From a virus, in IMG/VR virus record IMGVR_UViG_3300044609_000232, positions 1-21,134 of that record: 21,134 bases of DNA; one strand, given 5' to 3'. Positions 6,921 to 13,684 of the stretch are shown one piece after another. The stretch's first letter is position 1. Each line of letters begins with the position of its first letter. Below the pieces are notes generated by a model. It did no database searches and was not told where the DNA came from. It was given only the letters and a program-made list of their open reading frames with translations. Position numbers and translations under genes: made by a program.

Positions 6921-7961
6921 TTAGCCCTTAATTTGCACAGGCATTACCAGATAAGTTACACCGTCCACACCACTAGGTGTCAATACCACGGGCGTGGTTG
7001 CCGTATTGGCGTGCAGCGTGATGGCTTCTGCAGGCTTGAACGCCTTGATGCCGTCTAGCAGGTAGTGGACGTTAAACGCCCATGCGCCACTGGCGGTGCC
7101 TTCCACCTTGAGCAGCTCCTTGCCGTTGTTGGCATCGGCTTCGGCGGTGATGGCGATAGTGCCACCTGCTGCCTCGATCTTGACGACGGAGTTGTGCGCA
7201 TCGGCAATGATGGCGACACGCTCTAGGGCACGCGTCAGGCGGCGCCGGTCGGCGGTGATGGTGTGTTTGAAGTCGCCGGGTACCAGCTTGGCCACGTCTG
7301 GGTAGGTGCCATCCATGATGCGGCTGTAGATGGTGATGCCATCGCCTGCGTCGATCACGGCTTGCCCTTTGGCAACGGCGATGGTGACCACGCGATCCTG
7401 CAGCAGTCGCATGGTGCTGGCTGGTAGCACGATGTCTAGGCCGTCTGGCAGGTCAATGGCGTAACGCATGAGGCGATGGCCATCTGCGGCTTCCATGTGG
7501 CCACTGCCAAGGTGGATGCCTTGAAGCATCTGCTTGCTGGCGTCGGTGCTGGCAGCTGCCATGCAGGCGCGGATACCAGCGGATAGGTGCAGCTCGCTCG
7601 TAGCGGCGTCTACAACCGGCAGCGCGGGGTAATCCGCCGCATCAGCCGCAGCAAGCCCGTATGAGGCCCCAGAAGCCGTCAGAGCGCCATCTGCGAGCGT
7701 TACCGCCTCATCGCCGTCAAAGCGGCTTACAAGGCCAGCCAGCAGCCGATACGGCAGCGCTACAGCGCCATCGGTCTCCACTGCAGCGGGAATGGTGACG
7801 GTGATACCGAGATCAAGGTTGAAGCCGGTGATGGTCATGACACCACCAGCGGCTTGGATCAAGCAGCAATCAAGAATCGCGTGACTGCTGCGATGGCCAA
7901 CAGCAGGCGCAATGGTGCGCAACGCGTAATCCAGATCGGCTTGGCAGATGACGGCTTTCAT
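6921..7961 (-). CDS. dnaN: DNA polymerase III beta subunit (sliding clamp) homologue
   Basis: This 346-residue protein has the three-domain DnaN layout. The N-terminus has LRTIAPAVGHRSSHAILDCCL and TGFNLDLGI (45-53). The middle domain has STDASKQMLQGIHL (138-151) and the hallmark ADGHRLMRYAI (159-169). The C-terminus ends VTYLVMPVQIKG, matching the conserved VMPM-like end of bacterial clamps. It is slightly shorter than typical host clamps (about 365-385 aa) and Ala/Thr-rich. The clamp encircles DNA and tethers polymerase. No DNA polymerase gene is present in this window, so it may recruit the host replicase or one encoded elsewhere. Unusually, it sits in the packaging operon immediately upstream of terS (3-bp gap). 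Its stop context and the ATGA junction with the preceding ORF indicate a polycistronic message. Confidence 0.92.
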   Translation of the reverse strand: MKAVICQADLDYALRTIAPAVGHRSSHAILDCCLIQAAGGVMTITGFNLDLGITVTIPAAVETDGAVALPYRLLAGLVSRFDGDEAVTLADGALTASGASYGLAAADAADYPALPVVDAATSELHLSAGIRACMAAASTDASKQMLQGIHLGSGHMEAADGHRLMRYAIDLPDGLDIVLPASTMRLLQDRVVTIAVAKGQAVIDAGDGITIYSRIMDGTYPDVAKLVPGDFKHTITADRRRLTRALERVAIIADAHNSVVKIEAAGGTIAITAEADANNGKELLKVEGTASGAWAFNVHYLLDGIKAFKPAEAITLHANTATTPVVLTPSGVDGVTYLVMPVQIKG

Positions 7962-8167
7962 TTGGCGGTGGCGGCAGTGACGAGGCTGGCGATGATGCGT
8001 TCGTAATCAGCGGCGAAGCTGTCGACCAGCTCCATGGGTAGCGGCACGCCGTCATCAATGGCGTTGTCGGCAATGGCTGCGGCATACGCCACTGCTTGAG
8101 TCATGGTCTCATGCAGCCGATTGATCACCGGCTGTTGTTTGGCTGGAATGTGAATGAGCGATGACAT
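7958..8167 (-). CDS. Small hypothetical protein upstream of the clamp
   Basis: The product from the ATG at 8167 begins MSSLIHIPAKQQPVINRLHE and ends IASLVTAATAK (69 aa), mostly amphipathic helix with no known motif. The stop overlaps the dnaN start (ATGA at 7958-7961), which supports the frame. The start is uncertain. An ATG at 8188 would add seven residues, and an ATG at 8104, 4 nt after the stop of the RHH gene, would give a 48-aa protein without overlap. The 8167 start overlaps the RHH gene by 59 bp. No Shine-Dalgarno sequence decides between them. Confidence 0.5.
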   Translation of the reverse strand: MSSLIHIPAKQQPVINRLHETMTQAVAYAAAIADNAIDDGVPLPMELVDSFAADYERIIASLVTAATAK

Positions 8168-8390
8168 ATGCAACAAGAGTTTCAACATGACGGCGGTTCA
8201 GGTCGCCACGCATGAAGGCGCAGGCGTCCGCCACCAGCGCATGGTACGCCGCCGTGGTCAATCCTGCAACAACTCCACCACTTAAAGCACGCTGCCGGAT
8301 CAGGTGCGCACGCGGGATGCCATGCGCTGCTGCTTCAGCGTTCAACCGCGCTAGGTCGTCAGTGGTGACATTGATCTTGATTTCGGGCAT
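8109..8390 (-). CDS. Ribbon-helix-helix DNA-binding protein
   Basis: The first 36 residues, beginning MPEIKINVTTDDLARLNAEA and continuing AAHGIPRAHLIRQRAL, fit a ribbon-helix-helix fold: a short beta strand (EIKINV) followed by two helices. This is the pattern of MetJ/Arc/CopG-family and relaxosome accessory proteins. The rest (to 93 aa) is Ala/His-rich helix with no known motif. It is the first gene after the repeat-rich 8391-8643 region, so it could bind there, as an autoregulator or origin-binding factor (inference). The last 20 residues lie over the next small ORF and look less protein-like. The RHH assignment is moderately confident; targets are unknown. Confidence 0.7.
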   Translation of the reverse strand: MPEIKINVTTDDLARLNAEAAAHGIPRAHLIRQRALSGGVVAGLTTAAYHALVADACAFMRGDLNRRHVETLVAYVIAHSHSSQTTAGDQSAA

Positions 8391-8443
8391 TAGATGCGCA
8401 GGAGTTCGATGCAGAATAGGTCCAAGGTGCGTCCTACCCAGAT

Positions 8444-8463
8444 GGACGAGGTCGGACGAGGTC
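8444..8463 (+). repeat. Two tandem 10-bp repeats GGACGAGGTC
   Basis: The word GGACGAGGTC occurs twice back to back (8444-8453, 8454-8463), followed by a partial third copy (GGCGG). The 10-bp period places both copies on the same face of the helix, as in iteron-like protein binding sites. Confidence 0.8.
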
Positions 8464-8515
8464 GGCGGCTTTGCTACGACTGGGGTCTGGCCTCTCCGTC
8501 CAACCTCCCAACCTA

Positions 8516-8524
8516 TATGGATAA
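8516..8524 (-). promoter_or_regulatory. Candidate DnaA box, 8 of 9 matches
   Basis: The minus strand reads TTATCCATA, differing from the bacterial DnaA box TTATCCACA at one position. It lies between the GGACG clusters and borders the purine-rich tract. One nine-base match can arise by chance; the setting makes it worth listing. Confidence 0.4.
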
Positions 8525-8528
8525 AAGA

Positions 8529-8551
8529 GGGAGAAGGGGGAGAAGGGAGGG
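8529..8551 (+). other. G-quadruplex motif in a 29-nt purine tract
   Basis: Positions 8523-8551 contain only A and G on the plus strand. Within it, four G runs (8529-8531, 8536-8540, 8545-8547, 8549-8551) are separated by loops AGAA, AGAA and A, meeting the usual G3+N1-7 pattern. The last G run also forms the left arm of the 8549-8571 hairpin, so the two structures exclude each other. Confidence 0.6.
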
Positions 8552-8571
8552 TTTAGGTAACTCTTAAACCC
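8549..8571 (-). terminator. Hairpin after the primase-helicase gene, possible terminator
   Basis: GGGTTTA (8549-8555) pairs with TAAACCC (8565-8571) around a 9-nt loop. In the leftward transcript it is followed by a pyrimidine-rich TCCCTTCTCC stretch, not a true T-run. It lies about 70 nt past the primase-helicase stop, so it may end that transcript, but a role in the origin is as likely. Confidence 0.35.
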
Positions 8572-8643
8572 TTAGATGGACGGTCGGACGTTGGACGGAC
8601 GTGGAATCCAGTGGTTGCAGTGGTTTGGCGCGTCCAACCCGAC

Positions 8644-10710
8644 CTATGGCTTTGCGAAATACCGCCGCCGCCGCCCAGACGCCTCCCGTTTTGCGACATA
8701 CCCGAGATCCTTGAGAATCGAAGCCACCTGCATCTGGTCAGCTCGTGTTTGGCGCTCAGGAGGTTTCTTGATTGCGTTATTCAAAAGCTCCTCTGTTGTA
8801 AGTGGTTCAACTACACGCCGCTTCTCAAGATGCTCCTCAATAGCACTACGCCAAGGCGAGTCAATGACATAGTTATTATTCTCCTCTGTCACTTGGATTT
8901 CCATGTCTACCGTTAAACGGTTGGTTTCACCTGCCCTGTAGGCATGTACAACAGCAGACCAAATCGCGTCACGTTCAAGCATCAGAGAAGCGGTATCAAT
9001 CTGGTCCTGCTGCGTCTTGGTAGTGGGGATGACCCAGAAGCGACGGTTGCCGGTTTCGTCAACCAAAAAGCCGGTGGTTTTATTTGTTGTGCCGACAATA
9101 ATTCCACGCCGTGGGAATGATTCAACTGCCTTGCCGTAAGGCACGCGCATAAGGTCCACTGCCTGCGAAAGAAAGGCTTTTACTTGTCCGGCATGACGTC
9201 TACCTGTGATGTGATCCAGCTCCGCCCACTCCATCATCCACGACCGATGGAGCACCATTACGTCGTCTTTACTTGATATATCACCGAGTGCATCGGAGAA
9301 GAACGGACCACCTAGGCAGCCCCAAAAACTGGATTTGTAGGCACCTTGATCGCCCATCAATACGCAGGCGGTGTCGTGCTTGCAGCCAGGGTTGAAGGCA
9401 CGTGCTACGGCGCCGATCAACGTGCGCTTGAGCATCTCGTCATAGATGGTCGGCTCCGGCAAGTCGGCGTCACACGGCCGCAGGTAGGTGGTGGCCAGCC
9501 GGTCGATGTAGGTCGGTGCAACGTGGTCGGCACAGTGCTCGAGGTAAAGCCGCACCGGGTCGTATGGTTTCTCGCTCGCCACTTGGACTAAGCAGTCGAT
9601 AGCCAACTCCTTGCCGACCTTGTAGCCCTGCTCTGCCAGCTTGAGGTAATAGCGATCGACGCCCTCGATCACTTGATTGTCGACCTCGATCTGTTGGGTA
9701 AAAATGTTGAGGCGGATATCGCCTGCGTTACGCCGCAGGTATTCGAGTAGCTCTGCAGCCTCTAGCTTCTCGGGCTTGCCCCCCACTGGCGCACGGCCAC
9801 CAGACTGCGGATCCGGGTCAGTAGTGCGACCACCAGCCACGCGCCGGACTGGGCTGGCGCTATGCCAGCCGTCTTTCTTGGCCATATCGCCAAGGGTGCC
9901 GAGCGTAATGCCGGATTTCTTGAAGCTGCGCCATTTGCGCTGGCAGTCACTGGGCTTGTGCTTGCTGGACTGCGCGGACCACTGTTCCCATTGATCGAGC
10001 AGGCTGTCATCACCGACGCTGTGCAACGACATGCCAACCGCGAGCCAGTCGTCGTAGTCATCAGCGCGGCTGGCGTCCAATGCGGCGAGGTACGACCGCG
10101 CGCGATCCGCGTCACTTTGCGGGTCAGGTATCTGGACTAGTTCGGCGCGCACTGGCTGCGGCTGCGGTTTAAGCATCCGCTCAATTAGTCCAATCGGCGC
10201 TTCTGCTATGTCGCGCTCGCCTGGCCCATGACCAGCCACCCAGTAATAGCCGGTGGTTTGAGGGTGTGCACCGGCCACAACGGATTGGCAGCCATTCCAG
10301 CGCAGCTCTACCTGCTCGGCCTTGCCGTCGTCATCAATGACACCGGTCTTGTATTTGCGCGTGGCGATGGCGTCCCAATACTGCTCAGGCACGCGGTAGA
10401 TGATCTGCATTCGGCCATCGCGGCCAGATTTGACCACCCAGCTGCGCGGCAGTGAGGACAGCGGCAGGTCCCATTCGGCCAATAGCGTGCTGGCGGACTT
10501 GCCATCGTGATCCAGAAACAACAGACCACCAGATGGCACACCGCAGCACACGCCGATAGCGCGTGCGCGACCACTGCTCAATTCAGCCAGCAGCGCATCC
10601 TTATTGAGCGGGTTGTCTTGCCATGCCGACTGATACGGGCGCTTCTGCCCATCTACAGCGACAAAACCCCAGTCATCGGGTAGGCGCGCAAGTTCTTGCT
10701 GCAGGTTCAC
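8644..10710 (-). CDS. PrimPol-helicase replication protein (prim-pol, PriCT, VirE/VapE-type ATPase)
   Basis: The 688-residue protein combines a primase and a helicase. The N-terminal bifunctional primase-polymerase domain (about 1-185) has LLFLDHDGK with the metal-binding DxD at D67/D69 and VVAGAHP (144-150). A PriCT-like segment follows (202-263: DYDDWLAVGMSLHSV, CQRKWRSF). The C-terminal VirE/VapE-type SF3-like ATPase has Walker A GDQGAYKS (453-460), Walker B region WMMEWAELD (491-499), sensor IIVGTTNK (537-544) and arginine finger GNRRFWVIP (554-562). This enzyme probably unwinds the phage origin and primes DNA synthesis. It starts at a GTG that overlaps the stop of the RHH gene (GTGA), forming a two-gene operon under the promoter at 10867-10894. 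The gene is intact. Confidence 0.92.
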   Translation of the reverse strand: MNLQQELARLPDDWGFVAVDGQKRPYQSAWQDNPLNKDALLAELSSGRARAIGVCCGVPSGGLLFLDHDGKSASTLLAEWDLPLSSLPRSWVVKSGRDGRMQIIYRVPEQYWDAIATRKYKTGVIDDDGKAEQVELRWNGCQSVVAGAHPQTTGYYWVAGHGPGERDIAEAPIGLIERMLKPQPQPVRAELVQIPDPQSDADRARSYLAALDASRADDYDDWLAVGMSLHSVGDDSLLDQWEQWSAQSSKHKPSDCQRKWRSFKKSGITLGTLGDMAKKDGWHSASPVRRVAGGRTTDPDPQSGGRAPVGGKPEKLEAAELLEYLRRNAGDIRLNIFTQQIEVDNQVIEGVDRYYLKLAEQGYKVGKELAIDCLVQVASEKPYDPVRLYLEHCADHVAPTYIDRLATTYLRPCDADLPEPTIYDEMLKRTLIGAVARAFNPGCKHDTACVLMGDQGAYKSSFWGCLGGPFFSDALGDISSKDDVMVLHRSWMMEWAELDHITGRRHAGQVKAFLSQAVDLMRVPYGKAVESFPRRGIIVGTTNKTTGFLVDETGNRRFWVIPTTKTQQDQIDTASLMLERDAIWSAVVHAYRAGETNRLTVDMEIQVTEENNNYVIDSPWRSAIEEHLEKRRVVEPLTTEELLNNAIKKPPERQTRADQMQVASILKDLGYVAKREASGRRRRYFAKP

Positions 10711-10844
10711 TTGGACTCCTTGAGTGCCTGCTCAAGCAGCAACCGAATTGCGGTAGCGCGGTTCATGCGATCACCACGCCAAGAATCCAGTTGCCGCAAT
10801 AGGTCTTGGCTTAAGCGTATATGCGTTGGCTGACTTAAGCGCAC
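10707..10844 (-). CDS. Small ribbon-helix-helix (CopG/Arc-like) regulator, 45 aa
   Basis: Reading left from a GTG at 10844-10842, the product begins MRLSQPTHIRLSQDLLRQLD and ends RATAIRLLLEQALKESK. THIRLS is the DNA-contacting beta strand, DLLRQLDSWR helix one and NRATAIRLLLEQAL helix two, the full RHH fold in minimal form. The frame overlaps the start of the primase-helicase (GTGA). Its promoter, about 20 nt upstream, contains a perfect dyad in the spacer, so negative autoregulation of the replication operon is likely (inference). The word CGCTTAAG occurs twice near the 5' end of the gene. The start codon is uncertain: no Shine-Dalgarno sequence is present, and the leader would be only about 15 nt. 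Confidence 0.75.
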   Translation of the reverse strand: MRLSQPTHIRLSQDLLRQLDSWRGDRMNRATAIRLLLEQALKESK

Positions 10845-10866
10845 GATTTCAGGGGAAAGGCCGCAC

Positions 10867-10894
10867 AGTGTAGCAGCGGGTGCTACGGTGTCAA
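10867..10894 (-). promoter_or_regulatory. Sigma-70 promoter of the leftward RHH/primase operon
   Basis: On the minus strand, TTGACA (10889-10894) is a perfect -35 box, followed after 16 nt by TACACT (10867-10872), 4 of 6 for the -10 box. The start point would fall near 10860, about 15 nt before the GTG of the RHH gene. It is the most consensus-like promoter in the window and fires away from the rightward gene block. Confidence 0.7.
10870..10886. promoter_or_regulatory. Perfect dyad in the promoter spacer, candidate operator
   Basis: GTAGCA (10870-10875) and TGCTAC (10881-10886) form a perfect 6-bp inverted repeat around GCGGG. With flanking bases it extends to ACAnnGTAGCA and TGCTACnnTGT. 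It covers the spacer and part of the -10 box of the leftward promoter, so a bound dimer would block polymerase. The adjacent RHH regulator is the natural candidate. Confidence 0.6.
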
Positions 10895-10911
10895 GGAATT
10901 AGAGCCGCTCC

Positions 10912-11076
10912 ATGCGCTACGAACCCAAATTTGTTCAGATTTCCGCTCCCGGCGAACCGCACGGGGCGACCTGTCTATACGCGCTAGATGAGGATGGCAA
11001 TGTTTGGGAACTCCACTACTACGCCGGTGCTCACGAGTGGAAATTTGTTGGCTCACCTGCTGGCATTGAGAAATGA
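10912..11076 (+). CDS. Small hypothetical protein opening the rightward block, 54 aa
   Basis: The ORF reads MRYEPKFVQISAPGEPHGAT and continues CLYALDEDGNVWELHYY to EWKFVGSPAGIEK. It is beta-rich, and the YALDEDGNVWEL turn resembles one blade of a propeller or a small beta-sheet protein. Its stop overlaps the helicase ATG (ATGA at 11073-11076), which strongly supports the frame. From memory similar small ORFs occur in cyanobacteria and their phages, without known function. It is the first gene of the rightward operon; I found no convincing rightward promoter just upstream. Confidence 0.7.
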   Translation: MRYEPKFVQISAPGEPHGATCLYALDEDGNVWELHYYAGAHEWKFVGSPAGIEK

Positions 11077-12428
11077 TTGATCTTCGCCCTTACCAGCAAC
11101 AGTTAGTTAATCAAATACGCGGCCAGTATCAGTTAGGCCACAAATCGGTTCTTGCCGTGCTTAGCACTGGTGGCGGCAAGACTTACATTTTCAGCTACAT
11201 CGCTCAACAAGCAAGTGTTAAGGGTAGCAGGGTTCTAATCCTTGTCCACAGGGCTGAACTGCTCGACCAAGCAAGCCGCAGCTTGCGCAGCATGGACGTT
11301 GCGCACGGGTTGATTCAAGCCGGCAAGGCAATGGACCTATCCCGCACGGTGCAGGTCGCATCGGTGCAGACGCTTGCGCGCAGACTGCACCTGCTGCCGC
11401 GGGATTTCTTCCAGCTGCTAGTGGTGGATGAAGCGCACCACACCACGGCAAACCAGTGGGCGCGCGTGATCGAGCACTTCCATAACGCCAAGCTGCTCGG
11501 CGTGACGGCAACACCGATACGCAGCGATGGCCGCGGCCTAGGCGAGCACTACCAAGCGATGGTGCAAGGGCCAACAGCGGAGCAACTGACGGATGCCGGC
11601 TATCTCGCCGCTGCCAAGGTGCTGGCACCGCCTGGCTTCGATTCAACCGGCCTGCGCAAGCGGATGGGTGATTTTGATGCCAAGGAGGCTGAGCAGCGCG
11701 TTGGCACGATCATGGGTGACTGCCTTGGTCACTACCGCAAGCACCTGCCAGGTCAAACGGCGATTGCGTTCTGCTGCTCCGTGGCGCACGCGGAGGCAGT
11801 GGCTGCACTCTTCCAGTCAGCCGGCATTGCCGCGGCCAGTATTGACGGCAGCATGGATACTGCGCAGCGCCGGCAGCTGCTGCATGACTTGGGCACTGGC
11901 AGGCTCAAGGTGCTCACCAGTTGCGCCCTCATTGGTGAAGGCGTGGACGTGCCATCGGTCGGCGGCTGCATCCTGCTGCGACCTACCGCATCTGTGGTGC
12001 TGCATCTGCAGATGATCGGTCGATGCTTGCGCCCGCAGCCGGGCAAGCGCGCCGTGGTGCTGGATCACGTCGGCAACACGCTCAGGCTTGGCCATCACTT
12101 GGAACCACGCGAGTGGACGCTAGACGGCATCAAAAAGCGCGACCGCGAGCAGGCGCCATCAGTCAAGGTGTGCCCGCAGTGCTTCGCCACCAGCGCCAGC
12201 GCTGTACAGGTATGCCGCGAATGCGGCCATGTGTTTGCGCCGCAGGAGCGCCGTGAGCTGCAGCAGGTTGATGGGGAGCTGCAGGAGTTGGCAGTGGCCA
12301 AGCGGCGTGAGCAGTCCTCAGCCCGCGACCTGGATGCACTCCGCCAGCTAGCGCAGCAACGCGGCTACAAACGCGGATGGGCAGAGCGGGTCTATCAGGC
12401 TAGGTTGCTCAAGAGGCATGGCGGATGA
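11073..12428 (+). CDS. Superfamily 2 DEAD/DEAH helicase with zinc ribbon
   Basis: The protein (451 aa) has a full SF2 core: Q-motif-like LRPYQQQLV (4-12), Walker A STGGGKT (31-37), motif II DEAH (119-122), motif III TATP (145-148), motif V EGVDVPSV (289-296) and motif VI QMIGRCLRP (313-321). A four-Cys zinc ribbon follows (C367, C370, C381, C384), then a charged C-terminal region with LAQQRGYKRGWAERVYQARL. This architecture resembles phage SSL2/UvsW-like helicases that remodel branched DNA or R-loops during replication and recombination. It overlaps its neighbours on both sides by ATGA junctions. Its downstream partners are a PP-loop protein and a VRR-NUC nuclease. All ATPase motifs are intact. 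Confidence 0.92.
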   Translation: MIDLRPYQQQLVNQIRGQYQLGHKSVLAVLSTGGGKTYIFSYIAQQASVKGSRVLILVHRAELLDQASRSLRSMDVAHGLIQAGKAMDLSRTVQVASVQTLARRLHLLPRDFFQLLVVDEAHHTTANQWARVIEHFHNAKLLGVTATPIRSDGRGLGEHYQAMVQGPTAEQLTDAGYLAAAKVLAPPGFDSTGLRKRMGDFDAKEAEQRVGTIMGDCLGHYRKHLPGQTAIAFCCSVAHAEAVAALFQSAGIAAASIDGSMDTAQRRQLLHDLGTGRLKVLTSCALIGEGVDVPSVGGCILLRPTASVVLHLQMIGRCLRPQPGKRAVVLDHVGNTLRLGHHLEPREWTLDGIKKRDREQAPSVKVCPQCFATSASAVQVCRECGHVFAPQERRELQQVDGELQELAVAKRREQSSARDLDALRQLAQQRGYKRGWAERVYQARLLKRHGG

Positions 12429-13216
12429 TGACACACATCTTTTCCTGTGGCGGCGGCGTTCAATCCACCGCCTGCCTAGTGCTAGCTGCTCAAGTCCGCA
12501 TACCATATCGCACTTTTGTGTTTGCCAATGTTGGCGATCAAGCTGAATCGCCTGACACTATTGAATACATTGCAAAAGTGCTTAAGCCATACGCCGCCAA
12601 ACACAGCATTGAATGGGTTGACTTGCAACGCAAGCGGCGAGATGGCGCTCCACTAGACCTTTACGATCATTTGCATCGTCCCATTCGATCCATAGACATT
12701 CCGGTGCGGATGGCTAATGGAGCACCAGGTAACCGCAACTGCACAGTGGAGTTCAAGATTAAACCCATTGCGCGATGGATCAAACACAACGCACCGAACT
12801 GCGTCCTTGGCAAAGGGATTAGCACTGATGAGCCACACCGCGCCACACCAAGCCGCGAATCTGATGGCTACACCAGCGCTTACCCGTTGATTGAGTTGGG
12901 ACTAAGCCGTCAGGATTGCTTGCGCTTGGTGGCGGAAGCCGGCCTGCCGCAGCCGCCAAAATCATCGTGTTGGTTCTGCCCATACAAAACCACCGACCAA
13001 TGGATCACGATGAGGCAAAAACGGCCAGAGCTATTTGAGCGTGTGGTTCAGCTTGAAGAAATGCTGAACGCCAAGCGCGCAGCTATCGGCAAAGATCAGG
13101 TTTTCATAAGTGGACGATGCAAGCCATTGTCTGTTGCGATCCCAGATCAGCTTGGGCTGTTTCCATCTTGGGTGGATGAGCAAGATGGTTGTGAATCCGG
13201 CTATTGCATGACGTGA
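12425..13216 (+). CDS. PAPS-reductase-like PP-loop (adenine nucleotide alpha-hydrolase) protein
   Basis: The 263-aa protein begins with a P-loop variant, FSCGGGVQSTACLVLA (6-21), corresponding to the SGGxxS pyrophosphate loop. It continues with FVFANVGDQAESPDT (31-45), RNCTVEFKIKPIARWIK (104-120), and a Cys pair in SSCWFCPYK (180-188). Further Cys lie in GRCKPLS and near the C-terminus (CESGYC), possible Zn or Fe-S ligands. This is the phage branch of the phosphoadenosine phosphosulfate reductase family. In cell metabolism relatives reduce PAPS or activate sulfur and tRNA substrates; the phage branch has no settled role. Position between a helicase and a nuclease hints at nucleic-acid modification rather than sulfur metabolism (inference). 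ATGATG at the start leaves the first Met ambiguous by one codon. Confidence 0.8.
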   Translation: MMTHIFSCGGGVQSTACLVLAAQVRIPYRTFVFANVGDQAESPDTIEYIAKVLKPYAAKHSIEWVDLQRKRRDGAPLDLYDHLHRPIRSIDIPVRMANGAPGNRNCTVEFKIKPIARWIKHNAPNCVLGKGISTDEPHRATPSRESDGYTSAYPLIELGLSRQDCLRLVAEAGLPQPPKSSCWFCPYKTTDQWITMRQKRPELFERVVQLEEMLNAKRAAIGKDQVFISGRCKPLSVAIPDQLGLFPSWVDEQDGCESGYCMT

Positions 13217-13566
13217 CCGAGCAGCAAATCCAGCAAGAGATCCGCATCGCCTGCAGCAATGGTGATACGCGCCTGTTCCGCAACAACACCGGCACGCTCA
13301 AGGATGCCAATGGCCGCCCAGTGCAGTTCGGCCTATGCAAGGGCAGCGCTGACCTGATCGGCTGGAAACGCGTCACCATTACGCCCGAGATGGTCGGCAC
13401 CCAAGTGGCCCTGTTCCTATCTATAGAGGTCAAGACCGCAACCGGCAGGCTGCGCACTGAGCAACAGCAGTGGCTAGATGCAGTCCAAGCGGCTGGCGGC
13501 ATTGCGGGCGTAGCGCGGTCGGTCAGTGATGCAGAGCGGTTGCTTACGGTTGCCGATGGTGTATAG
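13213..13566 (+). CDS. VRR-NUC domain nuclease
   Basis: From a GTG that overlaps the previous stop (GTGA at 13213-13216) the product is 117 aa. It shows the VRR-NUC pattern: conserved E9 in the first helix, FRNNTG (22-27), KGSADLIG with D47, the catalytic IEVKTATGR (E72, K74) and TEQQQWLDAVQAAGG (82-96). These PD-(D/E)xK-type nucleases act on branched DNA or flaps, and in phages they resemble Holliday junction resolvases. It is one of the standard partners of an SF2 helicase in phage replication modules. A TTG three codons earlier is possible but lacks support. The active-site residues are all present. Confidence 0.9.
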   Translation: MTEQQIQQEIRIACSNGDTRLFRNNTGTLKDANGRPVQFGLCKGSADLIGWKRVTITPEMVGTQVALFLSIEVKTATGRLRTEQQQWLDAVQAAGGIAGVARSVSDAERLLTVADGV

Positions 13567-13567
13567 T
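13540..13567 (+). promoter_or_regulatory. Rightward promoter P1 (upstream of rlpA-like gene)
   Basis: TTGCTT (13540-13545) and TATAGT (13562-13567, 5 of 6) are 16 nt apart. The spacer, ACGGTTGCCGATGGTG, matches the P2 spacer at 14033-14048 in ACGG, GC and ATGGTG. The box overlaps the VRR-NUC stop. The start point would be near 13574, right where a hairpin begins. Confidence 0.55.
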
Positions 13568-13574
13568 GGATGCA

Positions 13575-13594
13575 CGAGGGGAGAGGATCCCTCG
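13575..13594 (+). other. 5'-terminal hairpin of the P1 leader
   Basis: CGAGGG (13575-13580) pairs perfectly with CCCTCG (13589-13594) around an 8-nt loop. It starts 8 nt after the P1 -10 box, so the transcript would begin with this stem. The whole gap 13567-13705 (139 nt) has no credible gene and appears to be a long leader. Confidence 0.55.
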
Positions 13595-13669
13595 CTAAAC
13601 CGAACCTCCGCGGAACCGGGTACACGACGCGTCACCACGAGCCCAACACGCCCTAAGTAAGGCTGCACC

Positions 13670-13684
13670 GCCGGTTGGCCCGGC
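13670..13684 (+). other. Second leader hairpin, similar to the P2 hairpin
   Basis: GCCGG (13670-13674) pairs with CCGGC (13680-13684) around TTGGC. The sequence after it, ACCCAAATCACC, resembles the sequence after the P2 hairpin (ACCCCAAACCGA), and both lead into an ATG about 17-22 nt later. Confidence 0.55.

Larger units (their letters stand above)
8428..8640. other. Repeat-dense non-coding region, candidate replication origin
   Basis: The 8391-8643 gap holds nine GGACG/CGTCC words, starting at 8430, 8444, 8454, 8497, 8578, 8586, 8593, 8597 and 8631. Several are embedded in a longer GTTGGACGGA-like element on either strand (8497-8506, 8590-8600, 8629-8640). The same stretch has a near-consensus DnaA box, a purine tract with a G-quadruplex motif, and a hairpin. 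It lies beside the primase-helicase gene and before an RHH gene, a common origin setting. It must also hold whatever initiates transcription of the clamp/terminase operon, but I see no convincing leftward promoter in it. Origin function is inference. Confidence 0.5.

Noticed and set aside
13204-13212. TTG start for the VRR-NUC gene
   Set aside because: The GTG at 13213 overlaps the previous stop in the GTGA form used elsewhere in this operon; the extra residues are not family-like.
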